This document shows positions 1 through 8,084 of a DNA stretch of 21,896 nt, piece after piece (position 1 is the first letter of the stretch; every line of letters starts with the position of its first letter). This DNA comes from Bacteroidales bacterium. GTDB lineage: Bacteria > Bacteroidota > Bacteroidia > Bacteroidales > UBA1556. The stretch is taken from assembly GCA_029939445.1 (NCBI GenBank), contig JAOZSY010000016.1, forward strand, positions 1 to 21,896, given 5' to 3'. The notes beneath the pieces are model-generated. The model worked only from the letters and a program-made list of their open reading frames with translations. It was not told where the DNA came from and did not search any database. Position numbers and translations under genes: made by a program.

Positions 1-62
1 GAATTGGGAATTGGGAATTGGGAATTGGGAATTGGGAATTGGGAATTGGGAATTGGGAATTG
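1..62. repeat. 7-bp tandem repeat (GAATTGG)n, G-quadruplex-capable
   Basis: Eight perfect copies of GAATTGG plus a partial ninth run from the first base of the window, so the array may continue upstream. Read on the plus strand it is GGG-AATT repeated: eight GGG tracts at 6-8, 13-15, 20-22, 27-29, 34-36, 41-43, 48-50 and 55-57, each separated by a 4-base AATT loop. That satisfies the usual G3-N(1-7) quadruplex rule twice over on the non-template strand of mqnA, whose start lies 38 bases further on. The repeat is seen directly; folding and any role are inference. Confidence 0.95.
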
Positions 63-99
63 AAAATAATAGAAACAAATACAACTATAGAACAACAAA

Positions 100-834
100 T
101 TGAAAAAAATAAAAATATCTGCAGTTTCATATGCTAATACCTATCCTTTTCTTTATGGTATTGATAAAAAACTTAATAAGAACCTTTATGATCTTAGCCT
201 CGATGTACCATCGGAATGTGCTCGTAAACTAAAAGACAAAGAAGTTGACCTTGGGCTAATTCCTGTAGCAATGCTCCCCAAAATAGAGAATGCTAAAATA
301 ATTTCGGAATATTGCATTGGTGCTAATGGTGCAGTAAAGACCGTACTCTTAATGAGTAAAATCCCATTATCAGAAATAGAAACTGTATATTTAGATCCTG
401 ATTCAAGAACTTCTGTTCAGCTACTAAAAATTCTTGCTAAAAAGTATTGGAAGTATAATTGGAATTATGAAATACTACCAAAAAATTATGCTTCAAATAA
501 AAAAATTGATTCAGTATTGCTAATTGGCGACAAAACTCAAAAAGAACTTCCTTATAAATACATTTATGATTTGGCAGAAGAATGGAAAGACTATACTGAC
601 AAACCTTTTGTTTTTGCGGTATGGGTTGCCAATAAGGAATTAGACATTAATTTCATTAATACATTCAATGATTCTATTAATTATGGAGTAAATCACATCT
701 CAGAATCTATTAATAAATTTAATAAAGATCATAAATACAATCTTGAGGAGTATCTTAATAAATATATATCATATAAATTGACTCCAAGTAAAAGAGAAGC
801 ATTAGATTTATATTTAGATTTAATAAACAATTAA
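100..834 (+). CDS. mqnA: Chorismate dehydratase, futalosine-pathway menaquinone biosynthesis
   Basis: The 244-residue cytosolic protein matches the MqnA family (MqnA/MqnD periplasmic-binding-like fold), which dehydrates chorismate to 3-enolpyruvylbenzoate, the first step of the futalosine route to menaquinone. Visible family signatures are the N-terminal [11 protein letters not shown] (residues 7-17), the [10 protein letters not shown] segment (50-59) and the [11 protein letters not shown] segment (74-84). Length is slightly short of many homologues but both lobes are present. The start is TTG at 100-102: an in-frame TAG lies at 88-90 and there is no ATG or GTG between that stop and residue 1, so TTG is effectively forced. 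No other menaquinone gene is in the window. The upstream G-rich repeat lies where its promoter or leader would be expected. Family identification is firm; regulation is unknown. Confidence 0.9.
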
Positions 835-997
835 GCTCTAATAGTCAGGCACTTTAGTAAGAACAAAAAGATCATCATACGCTTATCTAGTTCATTATAT
901 TTATAAATATAGTAACTAGCAATACTTTTTCCACAAAAAGTTAGTATTAATAAAGCTTAAAGAAGGATATTTATCGTTAAAAGCTTCAAATTTTAAT

Positions 998-1005
998 TAT
1001 CTTTG
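998..1005 (+). promoter_or_regulatory. Putative -7 promoter box for the Asp-box T9SS protein
   Basis: TATCTTTG matches the Bacteroidota -7 consensus TAnnTTTG perfectly, 93 bases before the ATG at 1099. No good -33 TTTG was found at the usual spacing. The rest of the 835-1098 gap shows no gene or clear structure. Confidence 0.5.
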
Positions 1006-1098
1006 TCACTAGAATTGCTATTCAATAAATTTGAGTTGTTTTTCTATTTTCAAGAATTTACACAGAATTCAATATATTATTAAACTAAATTAATACAC

Positions 1099-3018
1099 AT
1101 GAAAAAAGGATTACTTTTCGCATTAGCATTAAGTGTTGGTACTTTAGCTATTGGACAAAACGTTTCAAAGCTACATCACAACACAATTAACTGCAAGCCT
1201 GTTACTACAAAAATGGATTTCCAAAAGGATGACATTGCAGGTCCAATAAAAACCTCTGCACAAACTAAGGGAGTTATCTCTGGTAGTGACATTGGGTTTT
1301 CAAACAATATTTATACTGCATTAGTTGAATCACAATCTGCTTTATCGTATAATGCTAGTTTAAATCTTTTAAGCTATACTCATAGAGGTAAAGTTGGAGA
1401 TAATGGAGCTACATCTTCAGGAGATATAATGGTATCTACTTCATCAAACGACGGAGCTACTTGGAGTACTTCTTTATATTTAGCTGATGATGCAACAGCA
1501 CCACACTACAATCGCTATCCTGGAGGAGTAATTTACAACCCAGCAGGAAACACAACTGTATCCGACGCTTATGTTGTTTACAGTGGTCCTTCTCACGATG
1601 GATCTGGAGGTAATAATGCATGGAATGCTAACTTCTTTGGAAGTGGTAAAGTTGATGCTACAAATATTGTTAATCAATATTTTCCTTCAAACGGAGCTTT
1701 TATTCGTAATAGCATGCAAACTACAGATGATGGCAAAGTTCATATTATTGGAGCTTCTACCATAGATGCACCGTATTCTCATGATTCTACTTATGTATAT
1801 ACTGGTACTTTTAATTCTACTACTAATGGTTTTGATTGGACTTCTTATAATTTCCATACAGACTTTAGTGTTGGTTCTGATGGTGGTGTAAATGCATACG
1901 CGTGGTTCTGGGAAACAGCATTTTCAAAAGACGGAACTGTTGGCTATATGTGGACTATTGGTAGAGATGCCGTTAATGACTATTTATCTTTTATGCCAAT
2001 AGTATGGAAAACTACTAACTCTGGTACAACTTGGACTAAGATGCCAGTTTTTGATTTCTCTACTGTAGCTAATATAACAGCACACCTTCGCCCAATGGGT
2101 GGATCTACTTATGCTCGCCCTGCTTTCAATAATAAAATTGAAGGTATTGTAGATGTTAATAACGAGCTTCACCTTATGTGCTATGTTAAATCTGCTTTTA
2201 GTAGCAACCTAGACTCTTTAGATTATACTTACTTCTACTCTACAAATTTAAAGACTAACCCTATAATGGATATTTTCACTACAAGTACTGGTTGGGATGC
2301 TCGTCACCTAGGTGATATAGCTTCTTTTGAAGTTGCAGACGATGAAGGTAACTATGGTGACCAAGGTTGGGATTTAAGACTACAAGCTAGTAGAACTGAT
2401 GATGGAACAAAAGTATTTGCTACTTGGACTGACTCTGATACAAATAACGCTTGGACAGGTGCTAACGGTACTTTTATTAATGTATTACCAGATTTATATG
2501 TTGCAGGTTATGATGTTGTAAATGACTTACGAACTAACCCTACTAACTTTACTTTTGGAACTGCTTTTGAAGGAGATTTCTTCTTTCATTATACATCAGA
2601 TGTTGCAAAAACAGATAATGGAATATATACTGTTCATACTTCAAAAATTAATTTAGGAGCAGACCCATTACAGCCCGTTACTCATGTATATATGAATGGT
2701 ATCACTTTTACTGATGCTGATTTTATATCAAATCCTGGTTTTAAATCTAGTATTGATAATAAGGTTAGTGTTTCTCAAAACCGCCCTAATCCATTTAATG
2801 GAAATACTCAAATTGACATAAACCTTGACAAAGCTGCTAACGTAAGCGTTGAAGTAATTAATATTACTGGTCAAACTGTTTACTCAATGAACTTAGGACG
2901 TAAAGCTAGTGGAACTCATACAGTAAATTTAAATTCTAACAACTTATCAAGTGGAATTTATTTCTATACTGTTACTGCTGGAACTTCTCAAGTAACTAAG
3001 AAAATGATTGTAAAATAA
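1099..3018 (+). CDS. T9SS-exported Asp-box (BNR) repeat protein
   Basis: The 639-residue protein starts with a typical signal peptide (KKG, hydrophobic core, cleavage near residue 19-20 at IGQ-N). The body carries Asp-box motifs of the SxDxGxTW type: SNDGATW at 116-122 and TNSGTTW at 306-312, a signature of sialidase-like or other beta-propeller surface proteins. The last 85 residues (about 555-639) form a type A T9SS C-terminal sorting domain: NRPNPFNGNTQI, a GQTVYS strand, SGIYFYTV and a basic KKMIVK end. It should therefore be exported across the outer membrane by T9SS and released or anchored at the surface. Catalytic residues of a true sialidase could not be recognised, so enzyme activity should not be assumed. 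It is monocistronic: a promoter box lies upstream and a strong terminator directly follows. Export is firm; molecular function unknown. Confidence 0.85.
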   Translation: MKKGLLFALALSVGTLAIGQNVSKLHHNTINCKPVTTKMDFQKDDIAGPIKTSAQTKGVISGSDIGFSNNIYTALVESQSALSYNASLNLLSYTHRGKVGDNGATSSGDIMVSTSSNDGATWSTSLYLADDATAPHYNRYPGGVIYNPAGNTTVSDAYVVYSGPSHDGSGGNNAWNANFFGSGKVDATNIVNQYFPSNGAFIRNSMQTTDDGKVHIIGASTIDAPYSHDSTYVYTGTFNSTTNGFDWTSYNFHTDFSVGSDGGVNAYAWFWETAFSKDGTVGYMWTIGRDAVNDYLSFMPIVWKTTNSGTTWTKMPVFDFSTVANITAHLRPMGGSTYARPAFNNKIEGIVDVNNELHLMCYVKSAFSSNLDSLDYTYFYSTNLKTNPIMDIFTTSTGWDARHLGDIASFEVADDEGNYGDQGWDLRLQASRTDDGTKVFATWTDSDTNNAWTGANGTFINVLPDLYVAGYDVVNDLRTNPTNFTFGTAFEGDFFFHYTSDVAKTDNGIYTVHTSKINLGADPLQPVTHVYMNGITFTDADFISNPGFKSSIDNKVSVSQNRPNPFNGNTQIDINLDKAANVSVEVINITGQTVYSMNLGRKASGTHTVNLNSNNLSSGIYFYTVTAGTSQVTKKMIVK

Positions 3019-3040
3019 TCCAATCATAAAAAACATATAA

Positions 3041-3065
3041 AAGCTGTCTTAGGACAGCTTTTTTT
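3041..3065 (+). terminator. Rho-independent terminator after the Asp-box T9SS gene
   Basis: A perfect 8-bp stem AAGCTGTC/GACAGCTT (3041-3048 with 3053-3060) with loop TTAG is followed by five more T residues. It begins 22 bases after the stop codon and ends before tilS, separating the two units. Confidence 0.9.
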
Positions 3066-3081
3066 ATGCCCCTATTTTTAG

Positions 3082-3089
3082 TATTTTCG
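3082..3089 (+). promoter_or_regulatory. Possible -7 box of tilS (one mismatch)
   Basis: TATTTTCG is one base from TAnnTTTG and ends only four bases before the tilS ATG at 3094. A second one-mismatch box, TATTTTTA, lies at 3073-3080. With the preceding terminator ending at 3065, any tilS promoter must fit in fewer than 30 bases or lie upstream of the terminator, so the mRNA may be nearly leaderless. Confidence 0.3.
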
Positions 3090-3093
3090 CTCC

Positions 3094-4428
3094 ATGATTA
3101 AAGTCTTCAAATCATTTATGGAAAGCATTGCTCCTGATTACAAAAATAAAACATTTTTGTTAGCAGTAAGCGGCGGTATGGACTCAATGGCAATGCTATA
3201 CCTATTTCAGCAAAGCAAACTTAAGTATGCAGTTGCTAATGTTAATTTTAATTTAAGAGGCGACGAAAGTGATAACGACAGTTTATTTGTTGAAGATTAC
3301 TGTAATCAACACAATATTAGATTCTATGGGGCAAATTTTGACACTAATAAATACTCTAATACAAATGGAATAAGTACACAGATGGCGGCAAGAGATTTAC
3401 GCTATAATTGGTTCTCAGAGATTAAGAAAGTGAATGCTTTTGATAATATTGTAATTGCTCATCATCTCGACGACCAAGTAGAAACATTCTTTATAAACCT
3501 TATTCGTGGGACAGGAATAGCAGGAATGCATGGTATTAGCAAGAATAAAGATTCTATAATTAGACCTCTACTGTTTACCAATAGAGATGGAATAGAGAAA
3601 TTTATTGAGGAATATAAAATTCCTTATAGAGAGGATTCTAGTAATTCGTCGGATAAATACCAACGTAATTATATTAGGCATAATATATTGCCCGAATTCA
3701 AGAAACTTCGCCCTGACTTTAGTAGTAGTCTCAACAAATCAATAAATCAACTTAAGCTAGTAGAAGATTACAGTCTTTTTCATATAGAATCAGAAATAAA
3801 GAATATAACTTCTAAAGATAAAAATAATGAGTTAGTTATAAATATTGATGGATTAAAAAATAGCTATTCACCAGAGTTGATTCTTTATTATTGTATTAAG
3901 GATTATGATTTTCAGGAATCTCACATTAAGAACATTATTGAACTTATAGACAATAATAAAATAGGCGCTATAGTACAAAGCTCTAATTTTGAATTACTTA
4001 TAGACAGGACACTATTAATACTTAACACCAAGGATAGTAGCAAAAACAATACAAACTCATCTTTTAGCTCATTTAATAGTGAAGGCTGGAAAACTTTAGG
4101 ATTTGAAATTGATGATAATTATAAAGGAGAGTATAAATCAAAGGATACTAACTTAGCATTTATCGATGCTGACAAAATTGAGTTTCCTTTGCATATAAGA
4201 AATTGGAATAATGGAGATTTTTTCTATCCCTTGGGGATGAAAAATAGAAAGAATATTAGTGATTTTTTTATTGACAATAAAATATCTAGAGCAGATAAAA
4301 ACAACATCCTACTTTTATGTAATGGCGATGATATTGTATGGGTGATTGGCCATAGAATTGATAATAGATATTCAATAACACAACAAACAACAAGAATTAT
4401 TAAAATAGAATATAATGGCAATAATTAG
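3094..4428 (+). CDS. tilS: tRNA(Ile)-lysidine synthetase
   Basis: TilS attaches lysine to C34 of the CAU-anticodon tRNA-Ile using ATP, so that it reads AUA instead of AUG; the enzyme is cytosolic and normally essential. The 444-residue protein has the N-type ATP pyrophosphatase P-loop SGGMDS (26-31), the NFNLRGDESDND segment (51-62), the HHLDDQVETFF motif (123-133) with the following RGTGIAGM, and RNYIRHNILPEF before a helical linker. A C-terminal TilS_C-like domain covers roughly 365-440. Length is normal for Bacteroidota TilS. The gene follows a terminator and its last 14 bases overlap the next gene, so the two are co-transcribed and probably translationally coupled. Identification is firm. 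Confidence 0.95.
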   Translation: MIKVFKSFMESIAPDYKNKTFLLAVSGGMDSMAMLYLFQQSKLKYAVANVNFNLRGDESDNDSLFVEDYCNQHNIRFYGANFDTNKYSNTNGISTQMAARDLRYNWFSEIKKVNAFDNIVIAHHLDDQVETFFINLIRGTGIAGMHGISKNKDSIIRPLLFTNRDGIEKFIEEYKIPYREDSSNSSDKYQRNYIRHNILPEFKKLRPDFSSSLNKSINQLKLVEDYSLFHIESEIKNITSKDKNNELVINIDGLKNSYSPELILYYCIKDYDFQESHIKNIIELIDNNKIGAIVQSSNFELLIDRTLLILNTKDSSKNNTNSSFSSFNSEGWKTLGFEIDDNYKGEYKSKDTNLAFIDADKIEFPLHIRNWNNGDFFYPLGMKNRKNISDFFIDNKISRADKNNILLLCNGDDIVWVIGHRIDNRYSITQQTTRIIKIEYNGNN

Positions 4429-4930
4429 AGAGCTTTTGGGCAAAAAACCAAAATTCGGGAATGACTGTTTTCTTGCAGAAACAGCAGTAGTTGTAGGAGA
4501 TGTAATAATGGGCAACGACTGCAGCGTTTGGTATAGTGCAGTAATAAGAGGCGACGTACACAGCATTAGAATAGGCAATAATGTAAATATACAAGATAAT
4601 GCAACAGTACATGCTACCTATAAGAAAAGCCCTACAAGCATTGGTGATAATGTATCAATAGCCCATAATGCTGTTATCCATGGTTGTACTATTCACAATG
4701 ATGTACTTATAGGTATGGGAGCAATTATTATGGATGATGCCGTAATAAATAGTAATTGTATAATAGCACCTGGAGCTGTAGTTACAAAAAATACAGTTGT
4801 AGAAAGTGGAAGTATTTATGCTGGAACACCAGCCAAAAAAATTAAAGATTTAGACCCTGAACTTACTAAAGGAGAAATAAATAGAATCTCAGACAGTTAT
4901 CATATGTATGCAAGTTGGTATAAAGAATAA
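4415..4930 (+). CDS. Gamma-class carbonic anhydrase family protein
   Basis: The 171-residue protein is a left-handed beta-helix of hexapeptide repeats of the gamma-carbonic anhydrase/YrdA/PaaY group. The three zinc-ligand histidines are present: His66 (in TVHATY), His84 and His89 (in IAHNAVIHG). RGDVHSIRIGNN and the IQDNATVH turn are also typical, and the protein ends with a short C-terminal helix (ISDSYHMYASWYKE). Retained histidines favour a metal-bound trimer, but many members of this family have little measurable CO2 hydration activity, so the substrate is open. The ATG lies within the tilS end (14-base overlap, different frame), suggesting coupling. It is convergent with the minus-strand barrel gene, only 23 bases away, with no clear terminator between. 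Confidence 0.9.
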   Translation: MAIIRELLGKKPKFGNDCFLAETAVVVGDVIMGNDCSVWYSAVIRGDVHSIRIGNNVNIQDNATVHATYKKSPTSIGDNVSIAHNAVIHGCTIHNDVLIGMGAIIMDDAVINSNCIIAPGAVVTKNTVVESGSIYAGTPAKKIKDLDPELTKGEINRISDSYHMYASWYKE

Positions 4931-4953
4931 TATTTTTTTCCAAAACCAATTCT

Positions 4954-5487
4954 TTAAAAACCAGCTGCAAAACCAATTTGAATTCTTGGATTTGTTCCAA
5001 AGCTCAATTGATCACTTTGCAAATTGAAGAGTAACATCATAAACATATATGAATTTACTCCCATCCATTGTCTATAACCACCACCTGCGTAGTATCCAGG
5101 TTCCGACCAAATCCAATCTTGATTATAGGGATTATAATTATCTTTATAATATGATTGCACATATTCTGCATGCACAAATATATCATTGACAATAAAATAT
5201 CTAGCAAACACCCTTGGCGACCAGATACTACCCTCTACGTGATAAATATTGTCATTATAATATGTAAAATCTAATCCTGCTCCTAATACAAAATCAGGCA
5301 TTACTTCATAAAAGAGAACCGGAGCAACTTCTATATAGGTATATGAGCCAAACGACAATCCTACATTACCTCCCCACTGTAGTTTATCCATAAAACTTGG
5401 ACTATAATCATTACTACTTTGCGCGTTAACAATTATTGAGGAGAAAGATATTATAACTATTAATATGGTATTTCTTATAAATTTCAT
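4954..5487 (-). CDS. Small outer-membrane beta-barrel protein, function unknown
   Basis: With the start placed at the ATG at 5485-5487 the product is 177 residues and begins with a clean signal peptide (basic KFIRN, hydrophobic core, cleavage near VNAQ-S). An in-frame ATG at 5517 would add ten polar residues before this signal and is less likely. The mature part alternates aromatic and polar residues (SFGSYTYIEVAPVLFYE, YYNDNIYHVEGSIWSPRVF) and ends in Phe (IQIGFAAGF), as expected for an outer-membrane beta-barrel recognised by BamA. No named family was recognised. It lies 55 bases downstream of the glucosaminidase gene on the same strand and could share its transcript, hinting at an envelope role. 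Confidence 0.7.
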   Translation of the reverse strand: MKFIRNTILIVIISFSSIIVNAQSSNDYSPSFMDKLQWGGNVGLSFGSYTYIEVAPVLFYEVMPDFVLGAGLDFTYYNDNIYHVEGSIWSPRVFARYFIVNDIFVHAEYVQSYYKDNYNPYNQDWIWSEPGYYAGGGYRQWMGVNSYMFMMLLFNLQSDQLSFGTNPRIQIGFAAGF

Positions 5488-5542
5488 AGTATTATGTATT
5501 TTATTATTAAATAGCAAAACTAAATAATAAATTTGATTATTC

Positions 5543-6529
5543 TTATAAAGGTTTATTATTTTGCAAATATAGTCGTTGACCAGCTTCTAATTTATCTTTT
5601 TCTGTCATATTATTTCTCTTCAACAACCAATTCATTTTTATACCATGCATTTGGCTAATTTCCCAAAGAGTCTCTCCTTTTTTAACAGTATGATATTTCA
5701 CATTTCCTTTTCTACGTTTTGGTTGAAGATAGATACGCATTCCAGCTTCTACAACTGGTGCATTATTCAAATCATTATATTTTATAATACTTTTAGGATG
5801 TATATGAAACTTGTTTGCCACTTCAACAATGCTCTCATTCTCATGCAGTATTATAGACTTTATTCTATTATGATAAAGAATTGCATGCTTTTTATTTTTA
5901 TTCTGCACTTTTTCTGACTTAACAATATCTTCATGATATGATGTATCACTAGAAACAGCTATTGCTGCAGTTGGAGCTATAATTGGAGTTTTGTTTATCA
6001 TTTTATTATACTCATTCTCGCTCATCATATCATACTTTGCCAAATCATATTTCTCAATAATATCAATAAGACGTTTTGGGTATTGAGGGTTAGTAGCATA
6101 ACCTGCTTTTTTCAATCCCTTAGCCCAGCTTTTATAGTCAGTAACTTTATAACTAAATAGAAACTCATAACGTGATTTTCCTGTTAAGAATAAGGCATGG
6201 TCGGTATAGGATTCGTTAGCATTTTTATAAACTCTAAAACACTCATCTTTAGCATCATCATCCTTATAAATACGTTTTCCTTTCCAATCAGAATGGCATT
6301 TTATACCAAAATGATTATTTGCATTTACAGCCAAGTAGCTACCCCCTATCCCTGACTCTAATACACCTTGTGCCAATGTTATTGCTGCAGGTATTCCAAA
6401 TTCAAAACGATGATGAATAGCAGTACTTTTATACCTATCAACATACTCCTGTGGAGTCATTTTTTGTGCTATGGTATCATTTAAAATGAATATAAAAAGA
6501 AGAGATATTATTAGTTTATATTTATTCAT
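5543..6529 (-). CDS. N-acetylglucosaminidase (GH73) with two LysM domains
   Basis: The 328-residue exported protein has a signal peptide (1-22, ending DTIAQ), then a GH73/FlgJ-like glucosaminidase domain (about 24-165). This contains GVLESGIGGS with the likely catalytic Glu58, the NNHFGIKC segment (71-78) and the SYTDHALFL/YKSWAKGLKKAGYATNPQY motifs. After a low-complexity linker come two LysM peptidoglycan-binding modules, about 225-269 and 278-324 (VKKGETLWEISQMHGI). It should cleave the glycan strands of peptidoglycan in the periplasm, acting in cell separation or wall turnover. The first LysM is divergent. A promoter box lies 54 bases upstream, and the barrel gene follows on the same strand. 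Family firm; exact physiological role inferred. Confidence 0.88.
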   Translation of the reverse strand: MNKYKLIISLLFIFILNDTIAQKMTPQEYVDRYKSTAIHHRFEFGIPAAITLAQGVLESGIGGSYLAVNANNHFGIKCHSDWKGKRIYKDDDAKDECFRVYKNANESYTDHALFLTGKSRYEFLFSYKVTDYKSWAKGLKKAGYATNPQYPKRLIDIIEKYDLAKYDMMSENEYNKMINKTPIIAPTAAIAVSSDTSYHEDIVKSEKVQNKNKKHAILYHNRIKSIILHENESIVEVANKFHIHPKSIIKYNDLNNAPVVEAGMRIYLQPKRRKGNVKYHTVKKGETLWEISQMHGIKMNWLLKRNNMTEKDKLEAGQRLYLQNNKPL

Positions 6530-6583
6530 ATTTAATGGAATTGCGGCTATATTTTAACAAATTACTATTCAGTTATTAATAAT

Positions 6584-6591
6584 CAAAGATA
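6584..6591 (-). promoter_or_regulatory. Putative -7 promoter box for the glucosaminidase
   Basis: On the minus strand this reads TATCTTTG, a perfect TAnnTTTG, 54 bases before the start codon at 6529. It lies downstream of the arginine deiminase terminator, consistent with a separate transcript. Confidence 0.5.
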
Positions 6592-6662
6592 CTACTGACT
6601 AATTATTTATAAATATGTATACTATATATTTATTCACATAAGATTGTTATTAGCCTTTAACT

Positions 6663-6698
6663 AAAAAGGAGGTAATAATTACTTATCACCTCCTTTTT
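6663..6698 (-). terminator. Rho-independent terminator after arginine deiminase
   Basis: AAAAAGGAGGT (6663-6673) pairs perfectly with ACCTCCTTTTT (6688-6698), with a further inner AATAA/TTAT-type pairing across one mismatch. Read on the minus strand it begins 20 bases after the deiminase stop and ends in a T-rich tract. The A/T symmetry could also let it work on the plus strand, where no gene needs it. Confidence 0.85.
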
Positions 6699-6718
6699 CT
6701 ATCTTAAAAATAAAAGTA

Positions 6719-7966
6719 TTACCATGCAACCGAATCTCTATTAACAGGCATAGTCATACAACGAGCACCTCCACCGCCTCGTGCAAGCTCTGAGCCATCA
6801 ACTGTTACAAAACAGCTGTCATGATTATCTGGATGATCATTACCTGCAACAACATCAGCAGCAGATATAATATCAAAGCCAGCTTTATTCATTTGATCAA
6901 CAGTATGCACATTACGAGCATAACCTAAAACTTTACCTGGTGCAAAGCTAAAAAAGTTAGCCCCACTATGCCATTGTTCTCTTTCCTGATTCCATTCATC
7001 AGCACCACCACAAACTATTGGAGTTAAAGGCATGTCTAATTCTTCTAAAGCTTTAATAATATTAGCTCTTTCATTTATAAATTTTATTTTTCCATCTTTC
7101 ACATGAATATGAATAGTTTTTAAGGCTGCTGAATTTAGAATTACAGGCTCATAAACCATACACTTATCTTTATCTAATAGCGTAAATACCATATCCAGAT
7201 GTATAAACGACTCAGGTGTTAAAGGAAGTTCCTGAATCACAAAATGCTTCTCTTCTTTAATACTATTATAATAATCGATAAGCGCATCAACTCCCTGAGA
7301 ATTAGTTCGTGCACCAATTCCAATCAAAAGAATATCTTCGCGTGCAATATGTACATCACCACCTTCTATCAAAGTTGCTTTAGAGTTAATTAATTCTGGG
7401 ATATTTATTGTATTTGTATTAAAAGCTGGGTGATTTTCAAAAATAGCTTTCATAATAATAGTTTCGGGTCGGCGAACCAATCCTGCCATTCTACTTATCA
7501 TTACCTCATTGCCTATACTTACAGAAGCATCGCGCATAAAATAGAAATTATGCAATGGCTGTATTGTATATCGTTGATTATTAAGAAAATTAGTAAGACT
7601 ATCTTTTTTAATTTCTAAACCTTCTATTATTTTACTTCCTACTATATTAGAGTCCATATTTAATAACTCTGGCAATATTTTTTTTGAATTTTGCTCCTTA
7701 AACATTGACTCAACAATATTCTTCTTAACATGTTTATTATTTAGCACATCAATCAATAAATCCTTTAATTGATATACCGTAGCAACCTTCGAAAGTACAT
7801 TTTCGAAATAACTATGCTCTTTTATTGATATTGGTAGATTTAGTATATCACTATACAATGCTCTTTCAGCATTTGCTGGTGTCATATTTTCTACCTCTTG
7901 GCCTGGTGTATGAACAATTACAGCATTTAGCCTACCAATTTCTGAAGTTACATTTACTTTATTCAT
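6719..7966 (-). CDS. arcA: Arginine deiminase
   Basis: Converts L-arginine to citrulline and ammonia in the cytosol. The 415-residue protein shows the complete guanidino-modifying catalytic set: FMRD with Asp146, EGGD with Glu201, SFIHLDMVF with His256 and Asp258, and the catalytic Cys403 in RGGGGARCMTMP near the C-terminus. The start segment GRLNAVIVHTPGQEVENMTP is typical. Length agrees with characterised ArcA enzymes. Its role may be acid protection, nitrogen supply or ATP formation, but neither ornithine carbamoyltransferase, carbamate kinase nor an arginine/ornithine antiporter is in the window, so the energy-yielding pathway cannot be inferred here. It has its own promoter box and terminator, so it is a single-gene unit. 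Confidence 0.93.
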   Translation of the reverse strand: MNKVNVTSEIGRLNAVIVHTPGQEVENMTPANAERALYSDILNLPISIKEHSYFENVLSKVATVYQLKDLLIDVLNNKHVKKNIVESMFKEQNSKKILPELLNMDSNIVGSKIIEGLEIKKDSLTNFLNNQRYTIQPLHNFYFMRDASVSIGNEVMISRMAGLVRRPETIIMKAIFENHPAFNTNTINIPELINSKATLIEGGDVHIAREDILLIGIGARTNSQGVDALIDYYNSIKEEKHFVIQELPLTPESFIHLDMVFTLLDKDKCMVYEPVILNSAALKTIHIHVKDGKIKFINERANIIKALEELDMPLTPIVCGGADEWNQEREQWHSGANFFSFAPGKVLGYARNVHTVDQMNKAGFDIISAADVVAGNDHPDNHDSCFVTVDGSELARGGGGARCMTMPVNRDSVAW

Positions 7967-7985
7967 AATTAATATGTTTAAGGTA

Positions 7986-7993
7986 CAAAAATA
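7986..7993 (-). promoter_or_regulatory. Putative -7 promoter box for arginine deiminase
   Basis: On the minus strand this reads TATTTTTG, a perfect TAnnTTTG match, 19 bases before the start codon. No convincing -33 TTTG was seen at standard spacing; a TTG sits 14 bases upstream. Confidence 0.5.
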
Positions 7994-8084
7994 GCAAATT
8001 AAGTTATCAATAAATAAATTTAGGAATAATTATCGGATAATTTATTACCAATAAAAGAGCAAGTGAAAGGCTGTTGTATCTGTG

